A stretch of DNA of 64,000 nucleotides from an uncultured Ignavibacteria bacterium (GTDB taxonomy: Bacteria; Bacteroidota; Ignavibacteria; Tepidaquicellales; Tepidaquicellaceae): positions 9,845 through 73,844 of the forward strand of contig CALJIG010000055.1 in NCBI GenBank assembly GCA_937974175.1. The letters are read 5' to 3'. Below, piece after piece: positions 25,957-34,832 of this stretch. A program made the translations under genes and the position numbers. The first letter of the stretch is position 1. Every line of letters begins with the position of its first letter. The notes under the pieces are model-generated. The model was not told the origin of the DNA. It was given only the letters and a program-made list of their open reading frames with translations, and did not search any database.

Positions 25957-27111
25957 TTATTTATTCTTTAATACATTAATAACTGTATCGATTTGTTCAT
26001 CCGTTAAATTCACACTGCATGGAATATTTAACGTCTCTTCTAATAATTTATATGCATTCTCAATCTTATAAGAAAAATTATTTTTATAAGGTTTTTGTTC
26101 GTGATTCAAATACCATACAGGTCTTGATTGAATTCCGTTTTGACTCAGCATTGCCATTACCTGCTCTCTATCCATTCCATAAATATCTTTATCTATTCTC
26201 ATTGCATACATCCATAGGTTACTATCTGCGTATTCCGGTGCAGGATTAATTTTTAATCCTTCAATATTATTAATTTCCTCAGAGTATTTAGCGAAGTTTT
26301 TCTTTTTAGTTACAATATAATCCGGCAGAACTTCCATCTGCGCTACACCTATCGCGGCAAGCACATTGGGCAATCTGTAATTGTAACCAATCTCATGATG
26401 GACATATCTTACTTCATCATCTTTTGCCTGCGTAGTTAAATATTTTGCTTTCTCTGCTTTTCCTGCATCATTTGTTACAATCATTCCGCCGCCGCCTGTA
26501 GTGATAATTTTATTTCCATTGAAGGAAAAACATCCCGTATCACCTATTGTTCCTGTGAACTTTCCTTTATAATTTCCTTCTGTATAAATCGTGCCAAGAC
26601 TTTCTGTAGCATCTTCTATTACAGCAATATTTCTTTCTTTGCATAGAGGAATTAACGCATCAAGCATTACTGCATTTCCGAAAATATGCACAGGAATAAT
26701 TGCAGTAATTCTTTTTCCGGATTTATTATTATATGTGAATCCGTTTTTAAAAGTTGTTTCGGTTTTTATGAACTCAATTGTCTTCGCAGCATCTATATTG
26801 TAAAATTCATCACTATCCATAAACACAGGTTCGGCATTTGCATATTTAACAGCATTGATGGGTGCAATAAACGTGAGCGTTGGTACAATCACTTCATCAC
26901 CTGCTTCAACTCCGCAAAGTAGAAGAGAAATATGAATTGCTTCGGTTCCGTTTACACATGCAATTGCAAATTCGGATTTAGTAAATTCCTTTACTTTCTC
27001 TTCGAATAAATTTACATATTTGCCTGCTGTTGATACCCATTCAGTATCAAGGCATTCCTTTACATATTTCCATTCGTTGCCTTTAAGGCTCGGAACTGAT
27101 AACGGTATCAT
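25957..27111 (-). CDS. legC: DegT/DnrJ/EryC1 PLP aminotransferase (LegC-like)
   Basis: The 384-residue fold-type I PLP enzyme has ACVNGTEAIHISLLL (51-65), IVPTLTFIAPINAV (75-88), VIEDATESLGT (164-174) and the PLP-lysine segment FNGNKIITTGGGGM with Lys201. In the legionaminic route LegC transaminates the 4-keto intermediate made by LegB to a 4-amino-4,6-dideoxy sugar. The LegB-like dehydratase gene lies directly upstream (40-bp gap) and the CMP-synthetase directly downstream, which supports this role. Related PglE/PseC enzymes are the alternative. ATG start. Confidence 0.87.
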   Translation of the reverse strand: MIPLSVPSLKGNEWKYVKECLDTEWVSTAGKYVNLFEEKVKEFTKSEFAIACVNGTEAIHISLLLCGVEAGDEVIVPTLTFIAPINAVKYANAEPVFMDSDEFYNIDAAKTIEFIKTETTFKNGFTYNNKSGKRITAIIPVHIFGNAVMLDALIPLCKERNIAVIEDATESLGTIYTEGNYKGKFTGTIGDTGCFSFNGNKIITTGGGGMIVTNDAGKAEKAKYLTTQAKDDEVRYVHHEIGYNYRLPNVLAAIGVAQMEVLPDYIVTKKKNFAKYSEEINNIEGLKINPAPEYADSNLWMYAMRIDKDIYGMDREQVMAMLSQNGIQSRPVWYLNHEQKPYKNNFSYKIENAYKLLEETLNIPCSVNLTDEQIDTVINVLKNK

Positions 27112-27151
27112 TAATTAATTTAAAGTGGTAAGTTTTAGAGACTGTGAAATG

Positions 27152-28153
27152 TTAAACCGTATATTTATCGGCTTCGTATGAATTGATGTTTTTTTGTATG
27201 AATGAAATTGCTTCTCTCAATCCCTCTTCTAAAGTATATTGAGGAGACCAATTTAATAACTCTTTTGCTTTTCTGTTATCGCAAATCAATTTGAATACTT
27301 CGCTTTTTTCAGGCCGAACTCTCTGCGAGTCTTCAACAATTTTTTTATCAGAGCTTAATATATTCAAAATCATTTCCGCTATTTCACCGACCGTTGCACC
27401 GACTCCGGTACCAACACTGATTACTTCACCAATTGATTTATCTTCCATCCCGGCCATCAAAAATCCTCTTGCAGTATCTTTTACAAAAACCATATCACGC
27501 ACAGGACTTAATGAACCAAGTTTTATTTCTTTTGAGTTTAACGCCTGCGTTATTATAGTTGGAATCACAGCCCTCATTGATTGTCTCGGACCAAAAGTAT
27601 TAAACGGCCTGAAAACACAAACCGGCAAATTAAATGACAGGAAATAACTCTCTGCTATTTTATCTGCACCTATCTTTGTTGCGCTATATGGAGATTGACC
27701 CTGCATAGGATGTTTTTCATCTATGGGAGTGTATATTGCCGTACCGTAAGTTTCTGAAGTAGAAGTAACAACAATTTTAGAAATAGAATTATTTCTTGCT
27801 GCTTCCAGCATATTCAATGTGCCGTTGATATTTGCAGCTACATAAGCTGCCGGCGCTGCGTAGGAATACGGAATGCCTATCAATGCAGCAAGATGAAGTA
27901 CTATATCCGAATCTTTTGTAAGAGTCTGCATCTGGAATGCATCTGTTACATCTCCGAATTTAATATCAACTTTTGATAAAATTTCCTGAGGCACAAAACG
28001 AAGATTGTTTATGTAGGATGAAGCATTGTAATGAACGAGAGCAGTTACTTCCGCCCCGTTCATTACTAACTCTTCTACTACATGGCTGCCGATAAAACCT
28101 CCGGCGCCTGTAACAAAAACTTTTTTACCTCTATAGAATTCTTTTAAATCCAT
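27152..28153 (-). CDS. legB: NDP-GlcNAc 4,6-dehydratase, extended SDR (LegB-like)
   Basis: The 333-residue short-chain dehydrogenase has the cofactor loop VTGAGGFIGSH (14-24), the dehydratase-type TSTSETYGTA (130-139) and the catalytic Tyr156-x3-Lys160 (YSATK). The Glu in the SET motif is typical of sugar nucleotide 4,6-dehydratases and not of epimerases. It should convert GDP- or UDP-GlcNAc to the 4-keto-6-deoxy intermediate used by the aminotransferase encoded next. It is the first gene of the nonulosonate block when read along the transcript, 50 bp after the Wzc-like gene. ATG start. Confidence 0.87.
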   Translation of the reverse strand: MDLKEFYRGKKVFVTGAGGFIGSHVVEELVMNGAEVTALVHYNASSYINNLRFVPQEILSKVDIKFGDVTDAFQMQTLTKDSDIVLHLAALIGIPYSYAAPAAYVAANINGTLNMLEAARNNSISKIVVTSTSETYGTAIYTPIDEKHPMQGQSPYSATKIGADKIAESYFLSFNLPVCVFRPFNTFGPRQSMRAVIPTIITQALNSKEIKLGSLSPVRDMVFVKDTARGFLMAGMEDKSIGEVISVGTGVGATVGEIAEMILNILSSDKKIVEDSQRVRPEKSEVFKLICDNRKAKELLNWSPQYTLEEGLREAISFIQKNINSYEADKYTV

Positions 28154-28203
28154 CCGATAAATATATTCTTTAAAACATGAGTACTTAATCCCGTTAAAAG
28201 AAA

Positions 28204-30459
28204 TTAAGCTTTATGTTTCTCTTCAGGTTTTTGGTTTTGGTAATAGTAATAATAGTTATAATAGTATCCGTAAGAAGCCTTGAAGTTAAAGTTATTCAAC
28301 ACTGCTCCAAGCAAGTTGTGAGGATTAATTGAGCTCAATCTTACATAACTCTTAATGAATGCATCAAAAGGAGTCTTGTTTGCCTGTGCGACAAGAATTG
28401 TTCCGTCAGTCATATTGAATAATATTTCCGCATCCGTTACAGTAATAAACGGAGGCGAGTCAAGAACTATTATATCGTATTGCTCCTTCATCGCTGCTAA
28501 GAAATTCTTCATCTGTACAGAGCCCAGAAGTTCCGAGGGGTTCGGAGGAATCGTTCCGCTCGGAATGAACCACATATTTTCCTGCTGAGTCTTTTTTACA
28601 ATATCTTCGAATGCAACATTTTTAAATAAGTAATCGCTAAGGCCCGGATATCTGTCCGTTCCTAAAGCTGAGTGAACTCTCGGTTTTCTTAAGTCGCAGT
28701 CAACAAGAAGAACTCTTTTGTTTGCCTGTGCAAAAGTACCCGCTAGGTTCAGGGCCACAACTGTTTTACCTTCAGAAGGTATAGAGCTGGTTATTAAAAT
28801 TGTTTTGATAGGTTCTGATTCCAGTTTAGAAAATTCAACGCGCGTTCTGAGCGCTTTGAATGATTCTGCAATCGGTGATTTTGGTTTAAGCGCAACCATA
28901 AATTCCGAACCGACAACAGATTTATCAGTCATGCCTTCGATATTTGGAATCCATGAAAGAACACTCATACCTCTGTTCTCAATCTGGTCAGGTGTTTTGA
29001 TAGTTTTATCAAGGAAATTTCTTGTGAATGCAAAACCTAAACCTAAGCTAAGACCAATGATCAAACCTGAAAGAAGAATAATATTCTTTTTAGGTTTTAC
29101 CGGTCCGAAATCTTCAATACCGGGATCAAGCAATACTGCGTTTGCAATTCTTGCTCTCTCGTTTATAGTTGCTTCCTGATATTTTTCTTCCAGTATAAGA
29201 TATAATTTTTCTGCTGATGTTGCTTCTCTTTCAAGTTTTGCAAGTTCAATACTTTCAGCAGGAAGTTTTGCAAAATCGCCTTCGTATTTTTTAAGATAAT
29301 TGTCGAGTGAAGAAGTTTTGCTTCTCAGAGACTGAGTTTGAATAGTTCCGTCAAGAATTCTTTTAGATAAATCTTTTTTCTCATCAGGAGTATTAGCAAG
29401 TATACCTGCTGACAATTGAGAAACTTTATCCCTTAAATTTCTTCTCAGTTCATTAATTCTCTCATTAGCATCGTTTACAAGTTTTTCTTTAACGGCAGGA
29501 TCTTTTATAGTAGAATTTTCTATGTCTCGCTTTACTTCATACTCGGCAATCTGTCTCTGGAATTCTTCAATATAAGATTTTGATACCTGACCCTGAATAT
29601 AATCATTCATTGATGGATCAATTTTCCCAAGTTCATTTTTTAATGTGTTCAGTCCGTTTTCAGAAGCTCTTAGCTCAATATCAGCTGCTTTTTTCTGAGC
29701 ATCGTATTGCGATATTATCGCAACTAAATTCGTTGCCTGCGCATCTAAGATTAATAGTCCCGTTCTCTTTTGAAAATCTTCAAGCTTTGCCTCAGCGGTA
29801 TTTAGTTCATTAAATTTTTTATCTTTTTCAGTAGCTAGGAATTGCTTTACCGCCGTGATATCCTGACGGGATAAATCCTTTAAATATGCGACATATGTAT
29901 TCGTATATGTAAGAGTAATTAACTGAGCTTCTCTGAAAGACGGACTTTCAACACTGATTTCCAAAGCATCGAGACCTTTTTTCTGAGAAACGCCGATAAT
30001 ACCAATTAAGGATTTTCTTAAGTTTTCCTGACTAATGAAAGAAACTTTCCCATCCTTAGATTTACTTGCCAAGAAAGCAAAATCTGTAAAGTCCGTTAAG
30101 TGCTTTAATGAGTCAAGAATTTCTGTAGCACTTACATCGCGAATGTAAAAGCTCTTAAGAACTTCCATTTGATTAAGAATATATCTCTCTGTTCTGTAAT
30201 CACCCATTTCACCGAAAGGATTTTCAAGTATGCTACCCTTTGGATTATCGATTTTTAATACAGTTGTAGAGCGGTATATATTCTTTGCGAAGTAAAGATA
30301 AGTAAAAGTACACAAGACTGCTACCGTAAAGATAAGCAGTATAGGAAGTAAGTTGGCGCGGATAACATTTATATAGAATTTAAAATCATCGCCCTGTTCA
30401 AGCGCAAATGATTCTGCAAATTCTTTATTCGCTGCCGATGTGCTGGTGTTTTTCTCCAT
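28204..30459 (-). CDS. Wzc-type polysaccharide co-polymerase and BY-kinase
   Basis: The 751-residue inner-membrane protein has a Wzz-type N-terminal domain with TM1 at about 38-58, a long periplasmic coiled-coil region (about 200-430), TM2 at about 459-479, and a cytoplasmic BY-kinase. Kinase motifs are Walker A TSSIPSEGKT (557-566), Walker A' LLVDCDLRKP (584-593) and Walker B IIVLDSPP (663-670). The tail 730-740 contains nine tyrosines out of eleven residues, the autophosphorylation cluster. It controls chain length and export together with an outer-membrane partner. No Wzb-type phosphatase gene is visible nearby. ATG start. Confidence 0.92.
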   Translation of the reverse strand: MEKNTSTSAANKEFAESFALEQGDDFKFYINVIRANLLPILLIFTVAVLCTFTYLYFAKNIYRSTTVLKIDNPKGSILENPFGEMGDYRTERYILNQMEVLKSFYIRDVSATEILDSLKHLTDFTDFAFLASKSKDGKVSFISQENLRKSLIGIIGVSQKKGLDALEISVESPSFREAQLITLTYTNTYVAYLKDLSRQDITAVKQFLATEKDKKFNELNTAEAKLEDFQKRTGLLILDAQATNLVAIISQYDAQKKAADIELRASENGLNTLKNELGKIDPSMNDYIQGQVSKSYIEEFQRQIAEYEVKRDIENSTIKDPAVKEKLVNDANERINELRRNLRDKVSQLSAGILANTPDEKKDLSKRILDGTIQTQSLRSKTSSLDNYLKKYEGDFAKLPAESIELAKLEREATSAEKLYLILEEKYQEATINERARIANAVLLDPGIEDFGPVKPKKNIILLSGLIIGLSLGLGFAFTRNFLDKTIKTPDQIENRGMSVLSWIPNIEGMTDKSVVGSEFMVALKPKSPIAESFKALRTRVEFSKLESEPIKTILITSSIPSEGKTVVALNLAGTFAQANKRVLLVDCDLRKPRVHSALGTDRYPGLSDYLFKNVAFEDIVKKTQQENMWFIPSGTIPPNPSELLGSVQMKNFLAAMKEQYDIIVLDSPPFITVTDAEILFNMTDGTILVAQANKTPFDAFIKSYVRLSSINPHNLLGAVLNNFNFKASYGYYYNYYYYYQNQKPEEKHKA

Positions 30460-30506
30460 AAACAGATGTTACATTTAAATACTAAAATTGAAAGTAAAAG
30501 AAAAAT

Positions 30507-30785
30507 TTAAATAAATTTTTCCAAATAATAATAAATAATAAGTGCAGTAGAACATACAATTATTATATAGAGTAATATTGCTCTGAACCAGTGTTTAGCC
30601 GGTTTTAATGTAAAGTATCTGCCTTTCCACTGACAGTTTTTACAAAAAAACAACTTAAAGAATAGCATCTTTGCTATTTTATCTTTTAAACCGCGTGAAC
30701 GGTATTTCTTTAAAGTCCCGGTCGCACCACAGTTTACACATTTGGAAAATTCCGGTCTATAACGTTTTAATAATCTGAATTCCAT
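30507..30785 (-). CDS. Small zinc-ribbon membrane protein of unknown function
   Basis: The 92-residue protein has CVNC (16-19) and CKNC (48-51), which together would form a four-cysteine zinc ribbon, followed by one C-terminal membrane segment (about 68-88). It resembles nothing I can name. It sits between the Wzc kinase gene (47-bp gap) and the SLBB protein gene (5-bp gap), so it is co-transcribed with the export machinery and may be an accessory of it. ATG start. The conserved-looking cysteines and tight packing support that it is real. Confidence 0.7.
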   Translation of the reverse strand: MEFRLLKRYRPEFSKCVNCGATGTLKKYRSRGLKDKIAKMLFFKLFFCKNCQWKGRYFTLKPAKHWFRAILLYIIIVCSTALIIYYYLEKFI

Positions 30786-30790
30786 TAGAA

Positions 30791-31324
30791 TTAGTTGTTT
30801 CTAGATATTGTTAGAACCAATATACCAAGTGAAATCAACACTGAGGATATGGATAAAATAAAGTTAAGATTATCGCGGAAAAAATATCTTGGACTTCCCG
30901 GTACTAACACTATATCTCCTGATATTAGCACAGGATTTCCTTTTCCCTGCTGGTTAATTTTTTCTCCCCAAAGATAATCATTGTAGTTAAGATTTATTAT
31001 CTGATCTTGCGTTATTCTCAATGTATCATTTTTTGGTCTGATTATTCTTATATCTTCAAGATTTGAATCAGGGATAGGACCGCCTCCTAAAGTAACTAAA
31101 TCAATGAATGTAGTTCCCTTTGGAATAAGATATTTTCCGGGATTTTTAACATATCCCCACAAATTTACTTCTATATTCACTCTTTCTTTATCAGAATAAT
31201 TATAGTAGTTCGCTCCGGTTATTTTCAGTTCTTCAGGACCGATTTTGTCTTTACCATCCTGCGCAAATAGTTTTACAGTCAGCGAAAACAGCAAAAATGA
31301 AAATATTAAAAATTTTAATTTCAT
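30791..31324 (-). CDS. SLBB-domain polysaccharide export protein, short form with C-terminal TM
   Basis: The 177-residue protein has an N-terminal signal peptide (about 1-22, cleavage after LFA), one SLBB-like ubiquitin-fold domain (about 50-100, VNLWGYVKNPGKYLIPKGTT at its core), a VLISGDIVLVPGS segment and a C-terminal membrane helix (about 152-172). Wza-type exporters are about 350 residues with a Poly_export domain; this domain is absent. It may be an accessory to a separate export pore or a minimal periplasmic adaptor anchored by its C-terminus. It precedes the zinc-ribbon and Wzc genes. ATG start. Confidence 0.78.
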   Translation of the reverse strand: MKLKFLIFSFLLFSLTVKLFAQDGKDKIGPEELKITGANYYNYSDKERVNIEVNLWGYVKNPGKYLIPKGTTFIDLVTLGGGPIPDSNLEDIRIIRPKNDTLRITQDQIINLNYNDYLWGEKINQQGKGNPVLISGDIVLVPGSPRYFFRDNLNFILSISSVLISLGILVLTISRNN

Positions 31325-31434
31325 CTGGTTTTGTTATTGAAAATTAAAAATTGTGGAAAGCAAAAAACACAAAAACAGGAATTTATGCCTCACAGAATTT
31401 AAAAGAAATGGAAAAATTAATTTTTTGTAAAATT

Positions 31435-32589
31435 TTAAAGGTTATTTGTTCTCAATTTTGATGCAATATAGGAAACATCTTCATCACTTAATCCGGGAAA
31501 TAACGGCAGTGCAATACTGCATTTTTCTGCAACTAATGAATTAAAACAATCAGCATTACTATAGGAATATTTTTTTTTATAATAGCCCTGATACGCCGCA
31601 GAATGCGTTCCCTGTCTTGTCATAATTCCGGCATCATCCAGTTTCTTCATCAAATCATTTCTTTGATTAAATATCATATCAATATTATTCTCATTTATTT
31701 TTTCAGGTTCAAACAAACAAACATAAGATTGATAGCTGTGAATGTAATCTTTTCCGGCAGCCGGTAATTTCAAAAATTTAATGTCCTTAAGGTATGTATC
31801 GTAAAGACCAGCAATTCTTTTCCTTTCACTAAGCAAAAAATCTATCTTCTTCATCTGTGAGACGCCTAATGCCCCTTGTATATCGGTCATTCTGAAATTG
31901 TATCCTAAATTATCATAATCAGTAAGAAGAAACGGTAAATCTTTTTTATCCGATGCTCCGTGATTTCTCAAACTTCTGCATAATGCATCTTTATCATTAT
32001 CATTTGTGGTTATCATTCCGCCTTCACCCGTTGTAATTGATTTTCGTGGATGAAACGAAAAACATCCGTAATCTCCGAATGTTCCGCAGTGCCTTCCTTT
32101 GTAATATGAACCCAGCGCGCATGCAGCATCTTCGACAACAAATAAACTGTATTTTTGAGCAATGTTTTTTACAACATCCATATCGGCACATAAGCCAAAT
32201 AAATGTACGGCTATAATTCCCTTCGTTCTTGGTGTAATCTTCTCTTCAATCTTGTTTACATCAATATTAAAAGTAGCTAAATCAATATCAATAAAAACAG
32301 GCTTTGCACCCGTATATTCTACTGCGTTTGCAGTTGCAATCCAGGTAAAAGAAGGCATAATTACTTCGTCGCCGTCTTTTAATCCGAAAGTTGAGAGAAC
32401 TAATTGCAGCGCTGTTGAACATGAAGATACTGCAATTGAATTCTTTGCATTGGTAAACTTTGAAAATGAATCCTCAAACTCTTTTACAAATTTTCCCTGT
32501 AAAACCCAGCCGTCTTTTAAAGGCCGGCTTACTGAATTTAAATCATCTTCGTCAAAATATGTTTTTCCTATTGGTATAGGTTCCCTCAA
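31435..32589 (-). CDS. DegT/DnrJ/EryC1 PLP aminotransferase
   Basis: The 384-residue sugar aminotransferase has SSCSTALQLVLSTFG (55-69), IMPSFTWIATANAVEY, VVEDAACALGS and the PLP-lysine motif FHPRKSITTGEGG. It is one of three such enzymes in the locus, and is distinct from the LegC-like (25957-27111) and WbpE-like (37845-39011) copies. It may supply a 3- or 4-amino sugar, but the matching keto-sugar donor is not clear. The TTG start sits in a TTGA overlap with the stop of the upstream 2-hydroxyglutarate oxidase homologue. A 110-bp gap follows the SLBB gene. Confidence 0.87.
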   Translation of the reverse strand: MREPIPIGKTYFDEDDLNSVSRPLKDGWVLQGKFVKEFEDSFSKFTNAKNSIAVSSCSTALQLVLSTFGLKDGDEVIMPSFTWIATANAVEYTGAKPVFIDIDLATFNIDVNKIEEKITPRTKGIIAVHLFGLCADMDVVKNIAQKYSLFVVEDAACALGSYYKGRHCGTFGDYGCFSFHPRKSITTGEGGMITTNDNDKDALCRSLRNHGASDKKDLPFLLTDYDNLGYNFRMTDIQGALGVSQMKKIDFLLSERKRIAGLYDTYLKDIKFLKLPAAGKDYIHSYQSYVCLFEPEKINENNIDMIFNQRNDLMKKLDDAGIMTRQGTHSAAYQGYYKKKYSYSNADCFNSLVAEKCSIALPLFPGLSDEDVSYIASKLRTNNL

Positions 32590-33782
32590 AATAAATTTAT
32601 CACCTTATCTTTAATATAACTGCCGATAGATAACGAAGAGGTTGCTGCCGGTGATGGAGCATTACATACATTCAAAATCTTTCCATTCTGGACAATTAAA
32701 AAATCATCAATTAGCTTTCCATCTTTACTGCATGCCTGAGCCCGTACTCCGGAGCCGCCTTCTACTAAATCTTCCTCTTTGATTTCAGGTATTAATTTTT
32801 GAAGTGCGCTTGTAAATGCTGATTTAGAAAATGAGCGGTACATCTCACCCATTCCTGTCTTCCAGTATTTAGCAGCGATTTTAATAAATCCGGGATAAGT
32901 TAGCGAGGAAAAAAGTTCGCCTAAATTTATATCTGATTTCTTGTATCCCTCCTTGCTGAATGCAAAAACTGCATTGGGTCCGGCTTCTACACCTCCCCCA
33001 ATCATTCTTGTAAAGTGAACTCCCAGAAATGGAAATGCCGGGTCGGGCACGGGATAAATCAGATTTTTTACAAAGTACTCTTTTTCTTTTTTAATTTTGT
33101 AATACTCGCCTCTGAAAGGGATTATTTTAAAATTAACATTATCAGTTGAAAATGCTGCCAACTCATCGGAATATAAACCACCGCAGCAAACTATCACTTC
33201 GGATTCATACTCAAACATATCAGTTACAACTATATTAGAATCACTTCTTTTTTCAATTTTTACAACTTTCTCATTGAATTTTGCATCGGCACCTTTTTCT
33301 TTTAAAAGCTGTAAAAGCTTTGCAGAGACTTCTTTGTAATCAATAATTCCGGTCTGAGGAACGTGAATTCCTTTTATACATTGTACATGAGGCTCAAGCT
33401 CTTTTACTTCTTCGGAAGTCAGATATTTTATATTGGCAAGACCATTCTCTTTTCCTCTGGCGAAAATATTATCAAGAGCAGGAAGCTCTTTATCATTCAA
33501 TGCGATAATAACTTTTCCGCACAGGTCATACTTAATACCGTTTTCATCGCAGAAATTTATAAGCTGATTATATCCGTTAATGCAATTGACAGCTTTCAGA
33601 CTTCCGGGCTTATAATAAATACCTGAGTGAATTACCCCGCTATTATTTCCCGTCTGATGTTTTGCTGCATCGCTCTCCTTATCAATAATCAAAAGCTTAA
33701 GGTTCGGTTTTGCTTCAAGTATTTTATAAGCGGATGCTAAACCAACAATACCTGCGCCAATGACTATTACATCGTATTTCAA
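32586..33782 (-). CDS. lhgO: L-2-hydroxyglutarate oxidase family FAD enzyme
   Basis: The 398-residue flavoprotein has an N-terminal FAD loop VIVIGAGIVGLASAYKI (5-21), the LhgO-type HSGIYYKPGSLKAVNC segment (51-66) and a C-terminal GGSGVRAQACSKDG region. Members oxidise L-2-hydroxyglutarate to 2-oxoglutarate and pass electrons to the quinone pool. It lies 3 bp downstream of the WbpB-like dehydrogenase. WbpB/WlbA enzymes regenerate NAD+ by reducing 2-oxoglutarate to 2-hydroxyglutarate, so this enzyme could return the by-product to the pool; that is inference. Start is TTG. Confidence 0.85.
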   Translation of the reverse strand: MKYDVIVIGAGIVGLASAYKILEAKPNLKLLIIDKESDAAKHQTGNNSGVIHSGIYYKPGSLKAVNCINGYNQLINFCDENGIKYDLCGKVIIALNDKELPALDNIFARGKENGLANIKYLTSEEVKELEPHVQCIKGIHVPQTGIIDYKEVSAKLLQLLKEKGADAKFNEKVVKIEKRSDSNIVVTDMFEYESEVIVCCGGLYSDELAAFSTDNVNFKIIPFRGEYYKIKKEKEYFVKNLIYPVPDPAFPFLGVHFTRMIGGGVEAGPNAVFAFSKEGYKKSDINLGELFSSLTYPGFIKIAAKYWKTGMGEMYRSFSKSAFTSALQKLIPEIKEEDLVEGGSGVRAQACSKDGKLIDDFLIVQNGKILNVCNAPSPAATSSLSIGSYIKDKVINLF

Positions 33783-33785
33783 ATT

Positions 33786-34817
33786 TTATTTATCTGTTTT
33801 ATTCTTTAGCGAATAAATTCTTTCAATTATATCAACAACTTTTAATCCTTCAAGAGCATTTGTTGTAATGACATTCCTTCCTTTTAATACATCAATCACA
33901 TTTTCAAAAATATAATGATGATTTGCTGCTGAACCTTTGTATGCGCCGTAATCATTAGCAGGATTTACAGGGGCAAGTTCAGGCATCGTATAATCTTTTA
34001 TATTACAGTATTCTACTTCATTCATATACTGCCCGCCTATTTTAACGCTTCCATTCTTGCCGATAATAGTAATACTGCTTTCCATGTTTGTATTCCACAG
34101 TGACGTAGAATAATTTATGCATCCCATTCCACCGTTGATAAAATCAAAGCTGACCGTACCTGAATCTTCAAACTCAGTTAAACCGGCATGATTAAAGTTA
34201 TTGAACTTCGCCTGAATATCTTTTATATCTCCGAAAAGCCAGTACATAATATCAATGAAATGTGAGAACTGTGTAAACAATGTTCCGCCGTCAAGATCTT
34301 TTGTGCCTTTCCAGTTTCCCTTTTTATAATAACGCTCATCTCTGTTCCAGTAACAATTCAGCTGAACCATATAGGTGTCGCCGAGTATTCCTCCTTCTAC
34401 AACTTCTTTTATCCATTGAGAAGGAGGAGAGTATCTGTTTTGCATCACACAAAAAACCTGCCTTGAAGCCTGAAGCGCTTTGAAAATTATTTTTTCACAT
34501 TCCGCAACAGTAAGTGCCATGGGCTTTTCACAAACGATGTGTTTACCTTTATCCAAAGCTTTTAATGAATGTTCGCCATGCAACCCGTTAGGAGTAGCAA
34601 CGCACATTACATCAAATTCAATATTTGAACCAAGCAAATCATCAATAGAAGAAAAGAAGGGAACATCATAATTTTCGAGCCGTAATTCTTCTTTAGGAAG
34701 TATATCGCACATGGCCACAAGCTCTGATTCATCATTTCTGTTTATCATTTCAGCGTGTCTTTTACCTATATGCCCTGAGCCTACTACAGCAAATTTAACT
34801 TTCTTATTGGGATGCAT
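33786..34817 (-). CDS. Gfo/Idh/MocA dehydrogenase, WbpB/WlbA-like (UDP-GlcNAcA 3-dehydrogenase)
   Basis: The 343-residue enzyme has the Rossmann motif VVGSGHIGKRH (11-21), CEKPMALT (96-103), MQNRYSPP (125-132) and LDGGTLFTQFSHFIDIMYW (175-193) with a catalytic-type His186. These last two motifs are typical of WbpB/WlbA, which oxidise the 3-OH of UDP-GlcNAc uronic acid. WbpA-, WbpE- and WbpD-like genes all lie just upstream, which strongly supports the assignment. It precedes the LhgO homologue. ATG start. Confidence 0.87.
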   Translation of the reverse strand: MHPNKKVKFAVVGSGHIGKRHAEMINRNDESELVAMCDILPKEELRLENYDVPFFSSIDDLLGSNIEFDVMCVATPNGLHGEHSLKALDKGKHIVCEKPMALTVAECEKIIFKALQASRQVFCVMQNRYSPPSQWIKEVVEGGILGDTYMVQLNCYWNRDERYYKKGNWKGTKDLDGGTLFTQFSHFIDIMYWLFGDIKDIQAKFNNFNHAGLTEFEDSGTVSFDFINGGMGCINYSTSLWNTNMESSITIIGKNGSVKIGGQYMNEVEYCNIKDYTMPELAPVNPANDYGAYKGSAANHHYIFENVIDVLKGRNVITTNALEGLKVVDIIERIYSLKNKTDK

Positions 34818-34832
34818 TATAATTTATAAGTA

